Assembly: GCF_000429525.1 (NCBI RefSeq) | Contig: NZ_AUCA01000005.1 | Coordinates: 38,466-102,465 of the forward strand | Origin: Alicyclobacillus contaminans DSM 17975 | GTDB lineage: Bacteria > Bacillota > Bacilli > Alicyclobacillales > Alicyclobacillaceae | Length of the DNA stretch: 64,000 bases | Direction: 5' to 3' | Notes under the pieces: generated by a model | Database searches by the model: none | The model's input: the letters and a program-made list of their open reading frames with translations, nothing else | Told to the model about the DNA's origin: nothing | Shown: piece by piece, positions 39,265-47,929 of the stretch | How positions within the stretch are numbered: position 1 is the stretch's first letter | How the letters are laid out: each line of letters starts with the position of its first letter | Made by a program: the position numbers and the translations under genes

Positions 39265-40170
39265 ATGTTCAAACGAGGCGGATGGATGCATCGAGCGGGG
39301 CAGTACGTGCTGGGGCTGGGGGCCGGTATCGTTCGGCACGATATCACGTCCCTGGCGGCCATTATTACGTTCTATGCGTTCTTTTCATTGTTTCCGCTGT
39401 TGGTGCTGATCATTTTCGCCGCGTCTGCGCTGGTTCCGAAATCGGACATCTCATATCTGCTGCAGCGTTTGACCAGCCCGTTCTTCCCGGCACTGCCGCA
39501 GGCTGGACAGGTCAACCCGATGGTTCAAATGATTGATTCGCGAATCATCGCCCTGTCCGACGTGGGACAACAGGTGGGCGTGTTCAGCGCGTTGACGCTG
39601 ACCTGGTCTGCCATGAGCGGGTTTCTCGCGGTTCAGCAAGCTATGGATGTGATTTGGGAGCGGGAACAGCGGTCGTTTTTGGCTCGCCGCGTGATCTCGT
39701 TCTTCATGATTATGGTGTTATTGCTGATGGCCATCGGGTCAGCGCTGGTCACCACATTGTATCCGGCTTTGGAGCATATTCGCTTCATCAGTCTCAAGCA
39801 TGTCTGGTGGTTTCCGTCTCTGCACGCCTGGTCTCGCGTGCTGTTCCCGGTATCCCTGTTTGTCAGTTTCCTGATTTTCTACAGGTATCTGCCTTCGCGC
39901 AGGGCGGCTTGGGAATACGTGATTCCAGGCGCACTGGTGGCCACCCTGCTGATGGATTTGGGCCGCAAGTTGTTTGTGTGGTATGCGAACCACCTGATTC
40001 ATTATCAGATGATTTACGGAACGCTGACGGCGGTGATCCTCCTGTTGCTCTGGATTTACGTCGGAAGCATCCTGATGCTGTTCGGTGCGGAAGTGGCGGC
40101 GGCTCTCGAGCGACAGAGCGTCCGCACCATGGTCGATACGGAGGAACATTTGGCGGCGGATGATGAATGA
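39265..40170 (+). CDS. YihY/virulence factor BrkB family membrane protein
   Basis: A 301-residue integral membrane protein with six likely helices. The family signature Ile-Thr-Phe-Tyr-Ala-Phe-Phe-Ser-Leu-Phe-Pro is at about residues 33-43. The Trp-Glu-Tyr-Val-Ile-Pro-Gly-Ala and Tyr-Gly-Thr-Leu-Thr-Ala segments of the second half are present. Once called RNase BN in error, the family is now regarded as a possible transporter or membrane factor. ATG at 39265 is 8 nt after GGGAGG; upstream in-frame reading overlaps the RluA gene. Confidence 0.92.
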   Translation: MFKRGGWMHRAGQYVLGLGAGIVRHDITSLAAIITFYAFFSLFPLLVLIIFAASALVPKSDISYLLQRLTSPFFPALPQAGQVNPMVQMIDSRIIALSDVGQQVGVFSALTLTWSAMSGFLAVQQAMDVIWEREQRSFLARRVISFFMIMVLLLMAIGSALVTTLYPALEHIRFISLKHVWWFPSLHAWSRVLFPVSLFVSFLIFYRYLPSRRAAWEYVIPGALVATLLMDLGRKLFVWYANHLIHYQMIYGTLTAVILLLLWIYVGSILMLFGAEVAAALERQSVRTMVDTEEHLAADDE

Positions 40171-40279
40171 TCTGCCCATTCGCCGGGTGATGAACGAGGG
40201 TCCCTGGGGACCCTGCGATTTCTCTCGGCTTCCAACGGGGCCATCCGGTCGGCGGCGTGATATCGCCGAAAGCGGACAC

Positions 40280-40317
40280 AAAAAGCCCCCCCGAGATCAA
40301 TGGGAATTCGGGAGGGC
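40280..40317 (-). terminator. Intrinsic terminator of the OsmC-like gene
   Basis: Read on the minus strand, GCCCTCCCGA pairs with TCGGGGGGGC across a 13-nt loop and is followed by TTTTTGTG. Confidence 0.85.
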
Positions 40318-40362
40318 GTCATGCATCCTGTGTCCAATGCTTTACGCTCAGGTTCGGCCGTA

Positions 40363-40815
40363 TCAGGCATTGCTGGATGTTTCCACGACAACGCGGGGAA
40401 CGACGGTGACCCGTACGTTTCCGCGAATCGCGCTGGAGATCATGCAGGCATGTTCCGCCTGTTCCGCGTACACTTCCACCTGCTCGACATCCGTGCCGGG
40501 TGCAACGTGGATGGTCGGGCGATGCTCAATCCGGTCGTACCGCAGGCCGCGATCGTTGACCACGAATCCTTCCGACTCGAGTTCCAGGCGTGTGTACGGA
40601 ACCTTGCGGTTGGTCAGCAGGATGGCCAACGTGATGAGATAGCATCCGTTCGCCGCGCTGAGGAGCAACTCCTCCGGGTTCGTTCCAACGCCCGGTCCAC
40701 CCAGGTTGGTTGGAACGCTCAGTGCGCTGGACAGGCGCTCTCCGGACACATGGCCTGTTCCATGGCGATCTCCGGACCATTCTCCGCGGACTGTGTATGT
40801 ATGCAATTGCGTCAT
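40363..40815 (-). CDS. OsmC/Ohr-family peroxiredoxin-like protein
   Basis: A 150-residue OsmC-family protein. The two redox cysteines are in Ala-Asn-Gly-Cys-Tyr near residue 58 and His-Ala-Cys-Met near residue 121, about 60 residues apart as in organic-hydroperoxide reductases. It probably detoxifies organic peroxides with lipoyl or other dithiol reductants. ATG at 40815 is 8 nt after a long GGAAGGGGGGG. The gene ends in its own terminator and is divergent from the GT2 gene. No OhrR-type regulator is adjacent. Confidence 0.9.
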   Translation of the reverse strand: MTQLHTYTVRGEWSGDRHGTGHVSGERLSSALSVPTNLGGPGVGTNPEELLLSAANGCYLITLAILLTNRKVPYTRLELESEGFVVNDRGLRYDRIEHRPTIHVAPGTDVEQVEVYAEQAEHACMISSAIRGNVRVTVVPRVVVETSSNA

Positions 40816-40941
40816 GTGACGGGCCCCCCCTTCCATTCACGCCGCATACCGCAGGCTACGTGTTATCATGTATTGTAGCGTGGCGTGACTGGGAATGCCA
40901 GTGAACTCTGAACGGAATGCACGGGGGAAGGAGGGACTGCT

Positions 40942-41751
40942 GTGCCATCGGTGAGCGTCCTGGTTTGCACGTACAACCGCTTGCAGGACCTAGCGTTGTG
41001 TTTGAACGCAGTGGCGAATCAGGCAGATTCCGTGGATTTGGAAATCTGTGTGGTCAACGACGGCGGAGAGCCGATAGATCCGGTGGTGCGGAGAATTCGC
41101 GGTGTTCCCGTGCGGTATACCAATCTTGTGCGGAATTACGGGCAGGTGGAGGCGCGCAATCAAGCGTTGGAGATGGCCACAGGCCGGTGGATTGCCATCT
41201 GTGACGACGACGACCGATGGCTGCCGGGCCATCTGGAACGGCTGACACGCGCCCTCGCGAATCATCCCGCGGCGGCCGTGGCGTACACCGACGCTGAAAT
41301 TGTGCAGCTGCACCTGGCGGACGGGACAGCGCGGGTCACAGGCAGGCGGTTCTTTGCTTGGCGCAGTGCCGATCGTTTGCTGCGGCAATACAACCCCGTC
41401 GTTCCGTCCAGTGTGCTGTACCCTCGGTCACTGCATCGGACGTTGGGCGGGTTCGATCCGGCCGTTTCCCATTATTGGGATTGGGATTGGCTGCTCCGCT
41501 CGGCACAGACGGGATCGCTCGTCCGCGTCCCCGTTGCGGATACGCTCTACGCATATGTCGGAGAAGGCGTAAATCAATCCGCCAATCCCGCCGTCATGGC
41601 TGCGGTGCTGGATAAGTTTTGCCAAAAGCATGAACTGGGCGCGCTGCCGGTGAGCAATTTTTTGCGGATGACGGAAGATCCAGCGCTGATTGCGCACCGG
41701 GCATCCACAGCGCGGCTGTGGGACGGCGACACAGCCGGTTGGTGGACATGA
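40942..41751 (+). CDS. Glycosyltransferase family 2 protein
   Basis: A 269-residue GT-A glycosyltransferase. It begins with the canonical Val-Ser-Val-Leu-Val-Cys-Thr-Tyr-Asn-Arg, has the nucleotide-binding Val-Val-Asn-Asp-Gly-Gly, and the metal Asp run Cys-Asp-Asp-Asp-Asp-Arg at about residues 88-93. The downstream Asp-Trp-Asp-Trp acid motif is present. No membrane helices, so it is soluble or peripheral. GTG at 40942 follows AAGGAGGG. Substrates unknown. folB follows 26 bp later, but a functional link is doubtful. Confidence 0.9.
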   Translation: MPSVSVLVCTYNRLQDLALCLNAVANQADSVDLEICVVNDGGEPIDPVVRRIRGVPVRYTNLVRNYGQVEARNQALEMATGRWIAICDDDDRWLPGHLERLTRALANHPAAAVAYTDAEIVQLHLADGTARVTGRRFFAWRSADRLLRQYNPVVPSSVLYPRSLHRTLGGFDPAVSHYWDWDWLLRSAQTGSLVRVPVADTLYAYVGEGVNQSANPAVMAAVLDKFCQKHELGALPVSNFLRMTEDPALIAHRASTARLWDGDTAGWWT

Positions 41752-41777
41752 ACCAGCGGCGAGAGGGGGGAGTTACG

Positions 41778-42149
41778 ATGACCGATGCGATTCATCTGGC
41801 GGGGATTGTTGCTTATGGATACCACGGGGCGCTGCCGGAGGAACGGCGATTGGGGCAGCGCTTCTCAGCCAACGTGACACTGTTTTTGGATCTGCAGCGG
41901 GCGGCCGCGTCGGATAGACTGGAAGACACCGTGAACTACGCCGAGGTGTACACCGTGGTGCAGTCGCTGCTCGCCGGTCCACCGCGCAGCTTGTTGGAAA
42001 AAGTCGCGGGTGACATCGCGGACGCGCTGCTGCGCGATTTTCCGCTCCTCTGCGGTGTTCGGGTGACGGTGGAGAAGCCGTCGGCGCCCATCCCAGGCCC
42101 GCTCGCCAACGTATCCGTGACCATTGAGCGGTGGCGCGAGACCCCGTAG
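41778..42149 (+). CDS. folB: Dihydroneopterin aldolase
   Basis: FolB converts 7,8-dihydroneopterin to 6-hydroxymethyl-dihydropterin and glycolaldehyde in folate synthesis. The 123-residue length matches. Visible are Gly-Ile-Val-Ala-Tyr-Gly-Tyr-His-Gly, the Tyr region (Thr-Val-Asn-Tyr-Ala-Glu-Val) and the catalytic Lys near the C-terminus (Val-Glu-Lys-Pro). ATG at 41778 follows GAGGGGGGAG. folP and folK, often neighbours in Bacilli, are not adjacent. Confidence 0.95.
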   Translation: MTDAIHLAGIVAYGYHGALPEERRLGQRFSANVTLFLDLQRAAASDRLEDTVNYAEVYTVVQSLLAGPPRSLLEKVAGDIADALLRDFPLLCGVRVTVEKPSAPIPGPLANVSVTIERWRETP

Positions 42150-42157
42150 GGCATGGA

Positions 42158-42619
42158 TCAGGGTTTTGTCATCATCAGGTAGGCGATGATGCCGAGCAGA
42201 ACGACGGCGAGAATCCCAACACACCAGTTGTTGGTGCGCAGTTTCTTCAGTTCGTCGCGCGCATACAGCTTTTTCGAGGCGGCGATTTGTTCCAGTTCCT
42301 TGGTGAGAGCGAAACGGACCGCCAAAAACACCACGATGTACAGGGCGATGGATGCCAGCATCCACGGTTGCAGCAGCATCCGCCAACTCGTGAATGCAAT
42401 CAGTCCGGCCCCGGTGATCCACAGCAGTGCGTCGGACGTGCGTTCCACTGGGCGAAACCGGCGAATAAAAGAACGCACCCGCTCCACGCTGTCCAGCCGC
42501 GGTACGACGAAAAACACGCTCAGCTTGGTGAGGACGGCGCCAATGTGCACGATTAATAGAGGAACAAAGACCACCGGCATTCCATTCAGCCTTTCTCGCG
42601 TCACGATGGAGTCGTTCAA
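42158..42619 (-). CDS. Hypothetical multi-pass membrane protein
   Basis: A 153-residue protein with four likely transmembrane helices and Arg/Glu-rich loops. It resembles small DUF2269-like integral membrane proteins in layout only; I cannot name it. TTG at 42619 is preferred because AAGGAG lies 6 nt upstream; the frame also opens at ATG 42634, which lies on that site. It starts 15 bp after the ytpB stop codon and is probably in its operon, converging with folB. Confidence 0.7.
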   Translation of the reverse strand: MNDSIVTRERLNGMPVVFVPLLIVHIGAVLTKLSVFFVVPRLDSVERVRSFIRRFRPVERTSDALLWITGAGLIAFTSWRMLLQPWMLASIALYIVVFLAVRFALTKELEQIAASKKLYARDELKKLRTNNWCVGILAVVLLGIIAYLMMTKP

Positions 42620-42634
42620 TGAATTCTCCTTCAT

Positions 42635-43729
42635 TTAACGCACAAATCGGTACAGCACGCAAGCGCCGTAGTACATCCATGCGTTTGGGCCGAATTTCCA
42701 GACCAGCCGGCGATGAGGCCGCACGAGGTGTTGCCGGCCCACCTTCTCATCCGACAGATACATGCCAAGCAGGCCGTGAACCACGTCTCGGTGGATGCGC
42801 ACACCGTCCACCGCAGATTTGCTGCGTTCGGCGCTCATGCGGGCGAAGTGGGCGATGCGCTCTTTCGCGGCGCTCGCGGTGGGGTAGCACGCCACAAAGT
42901 TGAAGTCACCCTCCCGAAAATCCTCCTCCAGGTCAATCAGGTAGTCGAGCAGGATGTGCAAGCCGCAGATCCACGGAAAATACATGTGGAACAATTGTTC
43001 CGCATCGCCGACCGTGAGTGGTCGGGTGGCCGCCAAAAACAGGGCGAACATGCCCAGGGTCGATCCCGTCGCCGCCGCGAACTCCCACCAAAAGATTTCT
43101 GGAAACTGTTTCTGATACGGCTCCGACCAAACCATCAGACGGTCTCGCCGGGCATTCGGATGGATGTGCTTGATGGTCTGCAGTTCGCAGTAGCGCTCCA
43201 CCAGCCATTCGACACGGTCACGCACCATCGGATAACCGGGAAACGTTTCGAGGGTGGTTTGGCACGTCCGTACGAGGGCAGCTAGGTAACCGCCGTCGTC
43301 CAGCGCGCCGCGCGCAGCGTAATAGTCGCGCACGGGATTTTCCGGACGGACGGCGTCCCGCATGGCGTGGTGCAGTTGCGTGAAATCCGCCTCGTCGTAA
43401 GATCCGCACCGATCGCACAGGTTGTCCAGATAGTCGCTGATGGTCTGGATGGCGACGATGAGCCGGGTCAGGCGGGGCGCGTGCGGCAGTCGAACGGCGG
43501 CGTAGACACTGCCCCCGTCCGCGTGAAATCGCTTGTGTCGCAGGCTGGCCAGAGCCTGTTCTCGGAGTGACCGGTTGGGGATGGCTTCCGCCTGTTCGGT
43601 CCATTTACGCAGTTCGGCGCGGGCCAACGGCAGGATGTGGCGAAACAATCGATACAGGAATTGAGGTGCGGTTTTTGGAACGTTCTGTTCACGCAGGTGG
43701 CCCAACCTCCTCCATGGCTCCGTTCCCAT
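42635..43729 (-). CDS. ytpB: Tetraprenyl-beta-curcumene synthase (DUF2600, YtpB)
   Basis: A 364-residue class IB terpene synthase of the DUF2600 family, which in B. subtilis forms tetraprenyl-beta-curcumene for sporulene-type C35 terpenoids. The metal site Asp-Tyr-Leu-Asp-Asn-Leu-Cys-Asp is near residue 92. The second acidic motif, Asp-Tyr-Leu-Ile-Asp-Leu-Glu-Glu-Asp, lies near residue 268. ATG at 43729 has no good ribosome site; GGAGGAGG lies just inside the frame, so a later start (for example an uncommon codon) is possible. This gene supports a Bacillus-group sporeformer. Confidence 0.9.
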   Translation of the reverse strand: MGTEPWRRLGHLREQNVPKTAPQFLYRLFRHILPLARAELRKWTEQAEAIPNRSLREQALASLRHKRFHADGGSVYAAVRLPHAPRLTRLIVAIQTISDYLDNLCDRCGSYDEADFTQLHHAMRDAVRPENPVRDYYAARGALDDGGYLAALVRTCQTTLETFPGYPMVRDRVEWLVERYCELQTIKHIHPNARRDRLMVWSEPYQKQFPEIFWWEFAAATGSTLGMFALFLAATRPLTVGDAEQLFHMYFPWICGLHILLDYLIDLEEDFREGDFNFVACYPTASAAKERIAHFARMSAERSKSAVDGVRIHRDVVHGLLGMYLSDEKVGRQHLVRPHRRLVWKFGPNAWMYYGACVLYRFVR

Positions 43730-43789
43730 AGTATATATCCGGCGCATCCCATCGATGCTCCCGACGGCGGAGGAGGTGGCCAGCCAGCT

Positions 43790-44119
43790 TCACTTCATCA
43801 GCATGCTGGTGATTTGTCCCGCAACACTGAGCGCTTTCTTGGCGTTGTCCACGGTGAGGTACTTGCTCACCGCCGGCGGGACGGGCGCTTGCGGCAGGGG
43901 AGCCACCGGGTGAGCCACCGGCGCAAACGGCACCGGATGTCGCCCCGATGGAGCTGCGGGCGTCGACTGCGGCCGCGGCGGCGCGGGCGGCTGCCATGGT
44001 CCAATCATGCCGCGTCGCTTGGCGCCCTTGTGAATCATCGTAAACAACTGTTGGACCTTTTCGTCCTGTGCGACGTTGAACGCGAGCGATCCAAGGCGAA
44101 TCACGGTATTGAGCTGCAT
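43790..44119 (-). CDS. Hypothetical Pro-rich protein
   Basis: A 109-residue protein, unrecognised. The N-terminal 35 residues are an ordinary soluble segment (Val-Ile-Arg-Leu-Gly-Ser-Leu-Ala-Phe-Asn-Val). Residues 45-85 are Pro/Ala/His-rich and disordered. The last 25 residues (Val-Asp-Asn-Ala-Lys-Lys-Ala-Leu) are helical. ATG at 44119 is chosen with GGAGGAG 6 nt upstream; the frame opens much further upstream without support. It lies 60 bp upstream of ytpB, on the same strand. Confidence 0.65.
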   Translation of the reverse strand: MQLNTVIRLGSLAFNVAQDEKVQQLFTMIHKGAKRRGMIGPWQPPAPPRPQSTPAAPSGRHPVPFAPVAHPVAPLPQAPVPPAVSKYLTVDNAKKALSVAGQITSMLMK

Positions 44120-44354
44120 GGGATTCTCCTCCGTTTCGCACGGTATCTCTACCCCTACACTATGTCCGACCACGCCATTCCTGTTCGACATTGGCACAGG
44201 GCGGATGCGGAGATTGCGTGATGGGGACGAGGGGCGGGGAGAGGCGATCCGCCGCGCTGTCGGGCGGTACAAACGTAGCCAGTACGATGTGCATATGGTA
44301 CTTTAGGAATGATGAAAGTGGATAAGTGAGCAGGAAAAAGGAAGGCATGCGTGA

Positions 44355-45884
44355 ATGACAACGATGGTGGACAATAGCGCACTCCAACAGGCACTCGCCG
44401 CGCTCCGCGGAACCATGGCTGAGGCGGAGCAGTGGGCGTTGGCAAATAAAGTGGCAGACCTGGAGCGCAGGGCGGCAACCGGGCTGCAGGATCTGTACGT
44501 GGCGTTTTGCGGCTTATTTTCGGCCGGCAAGTCGAGTTTGATCAACGCGTTGGTGGCTGACGCGGATCTGGCGACCGGAGCTGTGCCGACGACGGCGGAA
44601 GTGACGGCGGTTCGCACGCAGGTGGAGGCGCGGGGATTGGTCCTGCTGGATACTCCGGGCGTGGATTCCACCGATGCCTCCCATGCCGAGGCCACCGAAG
44701 CGGCGTTGCACATGGCGGATGCGATCATCTTTGTGATGGACTACCAACACGTGGAGTCCGAAGAAAATATAGAGTTGGCGCGGGCGTTCGTGGACAGCGG
44801 CAAGCCCCTGTACCTGGTGATCAACCAGGTGGACAAACACATCGAATGGGAACTTCCGTTTTCGGAGTTTCAGCGCCGCGTGGAGCAGACGTTTCGCGAT
44901 CACGGCCTGACGTACGAGCGCATCTACTACACGTCGACGCGGGATGCGGCGCACGACGAAACGGCGCGATTGAAAGCGGATTTGGAACAATTGGCTTCCA
45001 CGGGCGACGAGCTTGTCCGAAAGAGCCTCTTGCTCGCCGCCGATACCCTCGTGCGCCAGTTTGTGACGGGCGAGCATGCCCCAGAGATGGCGCAAGCCGA
45101 AGAACGGCTGTATGACACCATCGGGTACGTGCCGTTTGACGAGGACGAGGCCCAGGCACTTCAGTCGGACGCCGAACGCGAACTGCAGCGTTTGACAGCC
45201 CAGATGGACGCACAGCGCACGCAGCTGCGGCAGACGCTCGAGGCGTTGGGGGACGAGGTGCGGAGACAGATTCAGTTGGCCCAAATCGCGCCGTACGAGA
45301 CCACGGAAAAAGGACGGTTGTACGTTGAATCGCAGCGGCCGAACTTCAAAGTCGGCGGCCTTTTCGGCGGCCAGCGAAAAACCGACGCGGAGCGGGCACA
45401 ACGATTGGAGGCGTTTGTGCGAGACCTGTCCGAGCGAACGGAAAAGTTTCTGGTCTGGCCGCTGCAGGGCCAGCTTCGGCAATGGCTGGAGACGACAGCC
45501 TGGGCAGACGAGGCCATGCGGCAATCGGTGGAGGAGATTCGCGTGCCGGCCGTATCATCGCTGTGTCAGCAGACGGTGAACTCCGGGGCACTGATGTCAG
45601 AGCAGTATCCCTATCAATACGTGAAAGATGTGGTCGGGCAGGTCAAGAGCCAGGTGCAGGCGCAGGTGAACGGCCTGCTGGAGGCTTGGCGAGCGCCGTT
45701 GGAGGCGCACGCGGCACGCGTCACCGCATCCGAGCGTACGGAGAAGGAGAAGGCAGAAGCCGCCCACGCGGCAGTCAGTCGTTGGTTGTCGGTGCGTGCG
45801 GCCATGGCGGCCGCCTGCGGCCAATACATGGCGCCGCTGCGCCAACTGCTGACAAGTCAAACAGAACCGGGGTGGAACACATGA
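44355..45884 (+). CDS. Dynamin-like GTPase, first half of a split DynA
   Basis: A 509-residue bacterial dynamin-like protein. P-loop GLFSAGKSS is near residues 53-61, the switch motif DTPGVDS near residue 99, and Asn-Gln-Val-Asp-Lys (G4) near residue 157. A long helical stalk with a Gln/Arg/Glu-rich coiled coil follows (about residues 265-345). The stop codon overlaps the ATG of the next dynamin gene (ATGA), so translation is coupled. With that gene it has about 1170 residues, close to the single 1193-residue two-unit DynA of B. subtilis. DynA-like proteins bind and fuse or repair membranes. Confidence 0.88.
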   Translation: MTTMVDNSALQQALAALRGTMAEAEQWALANKVADLERRAATGLQDLYVAFCGLFSAGKSSLINALVADADLATGAVPTTAEVTAVRTQVEARGLVLLDTPGVDSTDASHAEATEAALHMADAIIFVMDYQHVESEENIELARAFVDSGKPLYLVINQVDKHIEWELPFSEFQRRVEQTFRDHGLTYERIYYTSTRDAAHDETARLKADLEQLASTGDELVRKSLLLAADTLVRQFVTGEHAPEMAQAEERLYDTIGYVPFDEDEAQALQSDAERELQRLTAQMDAQRTQLRQTLEALGDEVRRQIQLAQIAPYETTEKGRLYVESQRPNFKVGGLFGGQRKTDAERAQRLEAFVRDLSERTEKFLVWPLQGQLRQWLETTAWADEAMRQSVEEIRVPAVSSLCQQTVNSGALMSEQYPYQYVKDVVGQVKSQVQAQVNGLLEAWRAPLEAHAARVTASERTEKEKAEAAHAAVSRWLSVRAAMAAACGQYMAPLRQLLTSQTEPGWNT

Positions 45885-47860
45885 CCAATCGGGCGGCACC
45901 GCACAACCTGCAAGTGTTATTGAATCAGATTGACGAGGCGGAGATGGAGCTCTCGCGCTTGCCGGAACTGGCCGGCGCGATGGCTCAGTTGGCCGAACTG
46001 CGCGAACAGCTTCGACAGAGACGTCATCAGGTCGCCGTGTTCGGAGCGTTTTCAACCGGGAAATCGTCTCTCATCAATGCGCTCCTGGAACAACCAATAC
46101 TGGTGGTCTCGCCCAATCCGACCACCGCAGCCATCACCCAGATCTCTGCGGCTCCGCCGGAGGACGATACGGTGGCGTGCGTCACGGCGAAAACCGCGGA
46201 ACAGCTGTGGACGGACGTGCATCAATCGCTCGTGGCGCTGCATCAAGACGCCGAAAATCTGGAGGAAGCCATTGCCATGGCAGAACGGCTCAGCCCGAGC
46301 GCGTTCGCGCCGGCAGCTCGCCGCTATGTGAGTTTTCTCAAAGCGGTTGCCCGCGGCTACGCGGAAATGAAACCGTTCATCGGGACGACATGGCGCGTGG
46401 ATCAGACAGGCTTGCGCCGCTTCACCGCGGAGGAACAATACGCTTGCTTTGTGCAGGAGGTCAGCCTGTTCACCCACGCCCCCTTGCTTACGGAAACGGG
46501 GATGATCCTGGTGGACACCCCGGGCGTGGATTCTATCCATCGTCGCCACACGGACGTGGCGTTTCGGTATATGCAGAGTGCGGACGCCATCCTGTTTGTA
46601 CTCTATTACACCCATGCCTTTTCCAGGGCGGACAAAGAGTTTTTGGGACAGCTGGCGGCGGTGCAGGACATTGTCGGGACGGACAAGCTGTTTGTCGTCA
46701 TCAACGCGGTCGACCTGGCGACGGATGCCGAGGAGCGTCGGGCGGTTCGTGAACGCGTGGAAAAAGAACTCCGCCAACTCGGAATTGCGCGGCCGCGCGT
46801 GTACGAGGTGTCGAGTCAACTCGCATTCGTAGCTGGACAATATCGAAAATCGCCGGATCAGGCATCCTTTGCGTCCTTCCTGCGGAACAAGCGGGGGCTC
46901 GCGGCAGACGCACCCATTCCTGTGGACGAGATCATTCAGGACTCTGGTCTGCCCCAGTTGGCGGAGGATCTTCGAACGTTTCTCCACGAGCAGGAGGGCG
47001 TATTGGCCGCCGATGCCGTACGGCGCGGACTCGACGCCATCGCGCAGCAGGTGGCGCAGGGACTGGCTCTTCGTCGGTTTCAGTCGCAGCAGGATGCTGC
47101 GGTGGCGGCGCAGCGACGGCAGGCGGCTGCGCGCTTCATCGAGTTTCTGGGGGAGGAGCGCAATGCGCTGCATGCTGGGAAGCACGCGCAGCTCACTCGG
47201 CTTGCGGCGGAGTGGGATGAGCTCGTGTTTCACATCGGTGAACGGTTGCGCATTCGCTTTGGCGCGATGTTTCGAGAGTGTTTTCACCCAGGTCGCTTTC
47301 GCGCTTCCGGTCAGGATAAACAGGCTCTGCAGGAGGCCGCTGTTGAGCTGGCGGAAGCGCTGAGCCGGGCGGTGGAAGCGGAAGTGCGCACGTTTGGGTT
47401 GCGGGCGCAGCGTCAGGCGGAAGCTGCGGTGGCGGCGGCGAGTGCGGATTGGCAGCGTCAATTGGCCGAGGAAGACCTGCCGTATCTGGCGCTGGACGCG
47501 GCGGACGGACGGATTCCCGTCCCCGACCTGCCCGACTGGGGGCGGTTGGACTGGCAGATCTTCCGACCTGCGTTTCGCCACTTCAGTTCTGCCCGACAGT
47601 TCTTCGAAGGGGGCGGGCAGGCGGCCATGTCGGCAGCGGCGGAGCCGGTGGCCATGACCGCCTGCCAACAGGCCTGCGGACAATTGACGCAATCGGTGCG
47701 GGAGAGCGTGTCGACGGCGTTGCGCACCGTGCTGGACGCCAGGGCGGAGCGGCTGCAGCGGGCCTTGGACGCTGCAACCGAACCCGCTGCCTCCGGTGGC
47801 TCGTTGGCGGAATGGGAACGGGTGGACGCCTGGTTTGCCAAACGGCAGCCGGTGCATTGA
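45881..47860 (+). CDS. Dynamin-like GTPase, second half of a split DynA
   Basis: A 659-residue dynamin-like protein. P-loop GAFSTGKSS is at about residues 52-60, DTPGVDS near residue 213, and Asn-Ala-Val-Asp (G4) near residue 273. A helical stalk makes up the C-terminal half, with no clear transmembrane segment; a Phe/Arg-rich amphipathic stretch near residue 570 could be the membrane paddle. ATG at 45881 overlaps the stop codon of the first gene. Neighbouring dynamin units in Bacilli are normally fused; here they are two chains that probably associate. Confidence 0.88.
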   Translation: MTNRAAPHNLQVLLNQIDEAEMELSRLPELAGAMAQLAELREQLRQRRHQVAVFGAFSTGKSSLINALLEQPILVVSPNPTTAAITQISAAPPEDDTVACVTAKTAEQLWTDVHQSLVALHQDAENLEEAIAMAERLSPSAFAPAARRYVSFLKAVARGYAEMKPFIGTTWRVDQTGLRRFTAEEQYACFVQEVSLFTHAPLLTETGMILVDTPGVDSIHRRHTDVAFRYMQSADAILFVLYYTHAFSRADKEFLGQLAAVQDIVGTDKLFVVINAVDLATDAEERRAVRERVEKELRQLGIARPRVYEVSSQLAFVAGQYRKSPDQASFASFLRNKRGLAADAPIPVDEIIQDSGLPQLAEDLRTFLHEQEGVLAADAVRRGLDAIAQQVAQGLALRRFQSQQDAAVAAQRRQAAARFIEFLGEERNALHAGKHAQLTRLAAEWDELVFHIGERLRIRFGAMFRECFHPGRFRASGQDKQALQEAAVELAEALSRAVEAEVRTFGLRAQRQAEAAVAAASADWQRQLAEEDLPYLALDAADGRIPVPDLPDWGRLDWQIFRPAFRHFSSARQFFEGGGQAAMSAAAEPVAMTACQQACGQLTQSVRESVSTALRTVLDARAERLQRALDAATEPAASGGSLAEWERVDAWFAKRQPVH

Positions 47861-47929
47861 ACGCGCACCGGAGATCCGGGGGGGCGGGTTCACGCGATGT
47901 CGATGTCTCCGATGGAAGAGGGGGAACCT

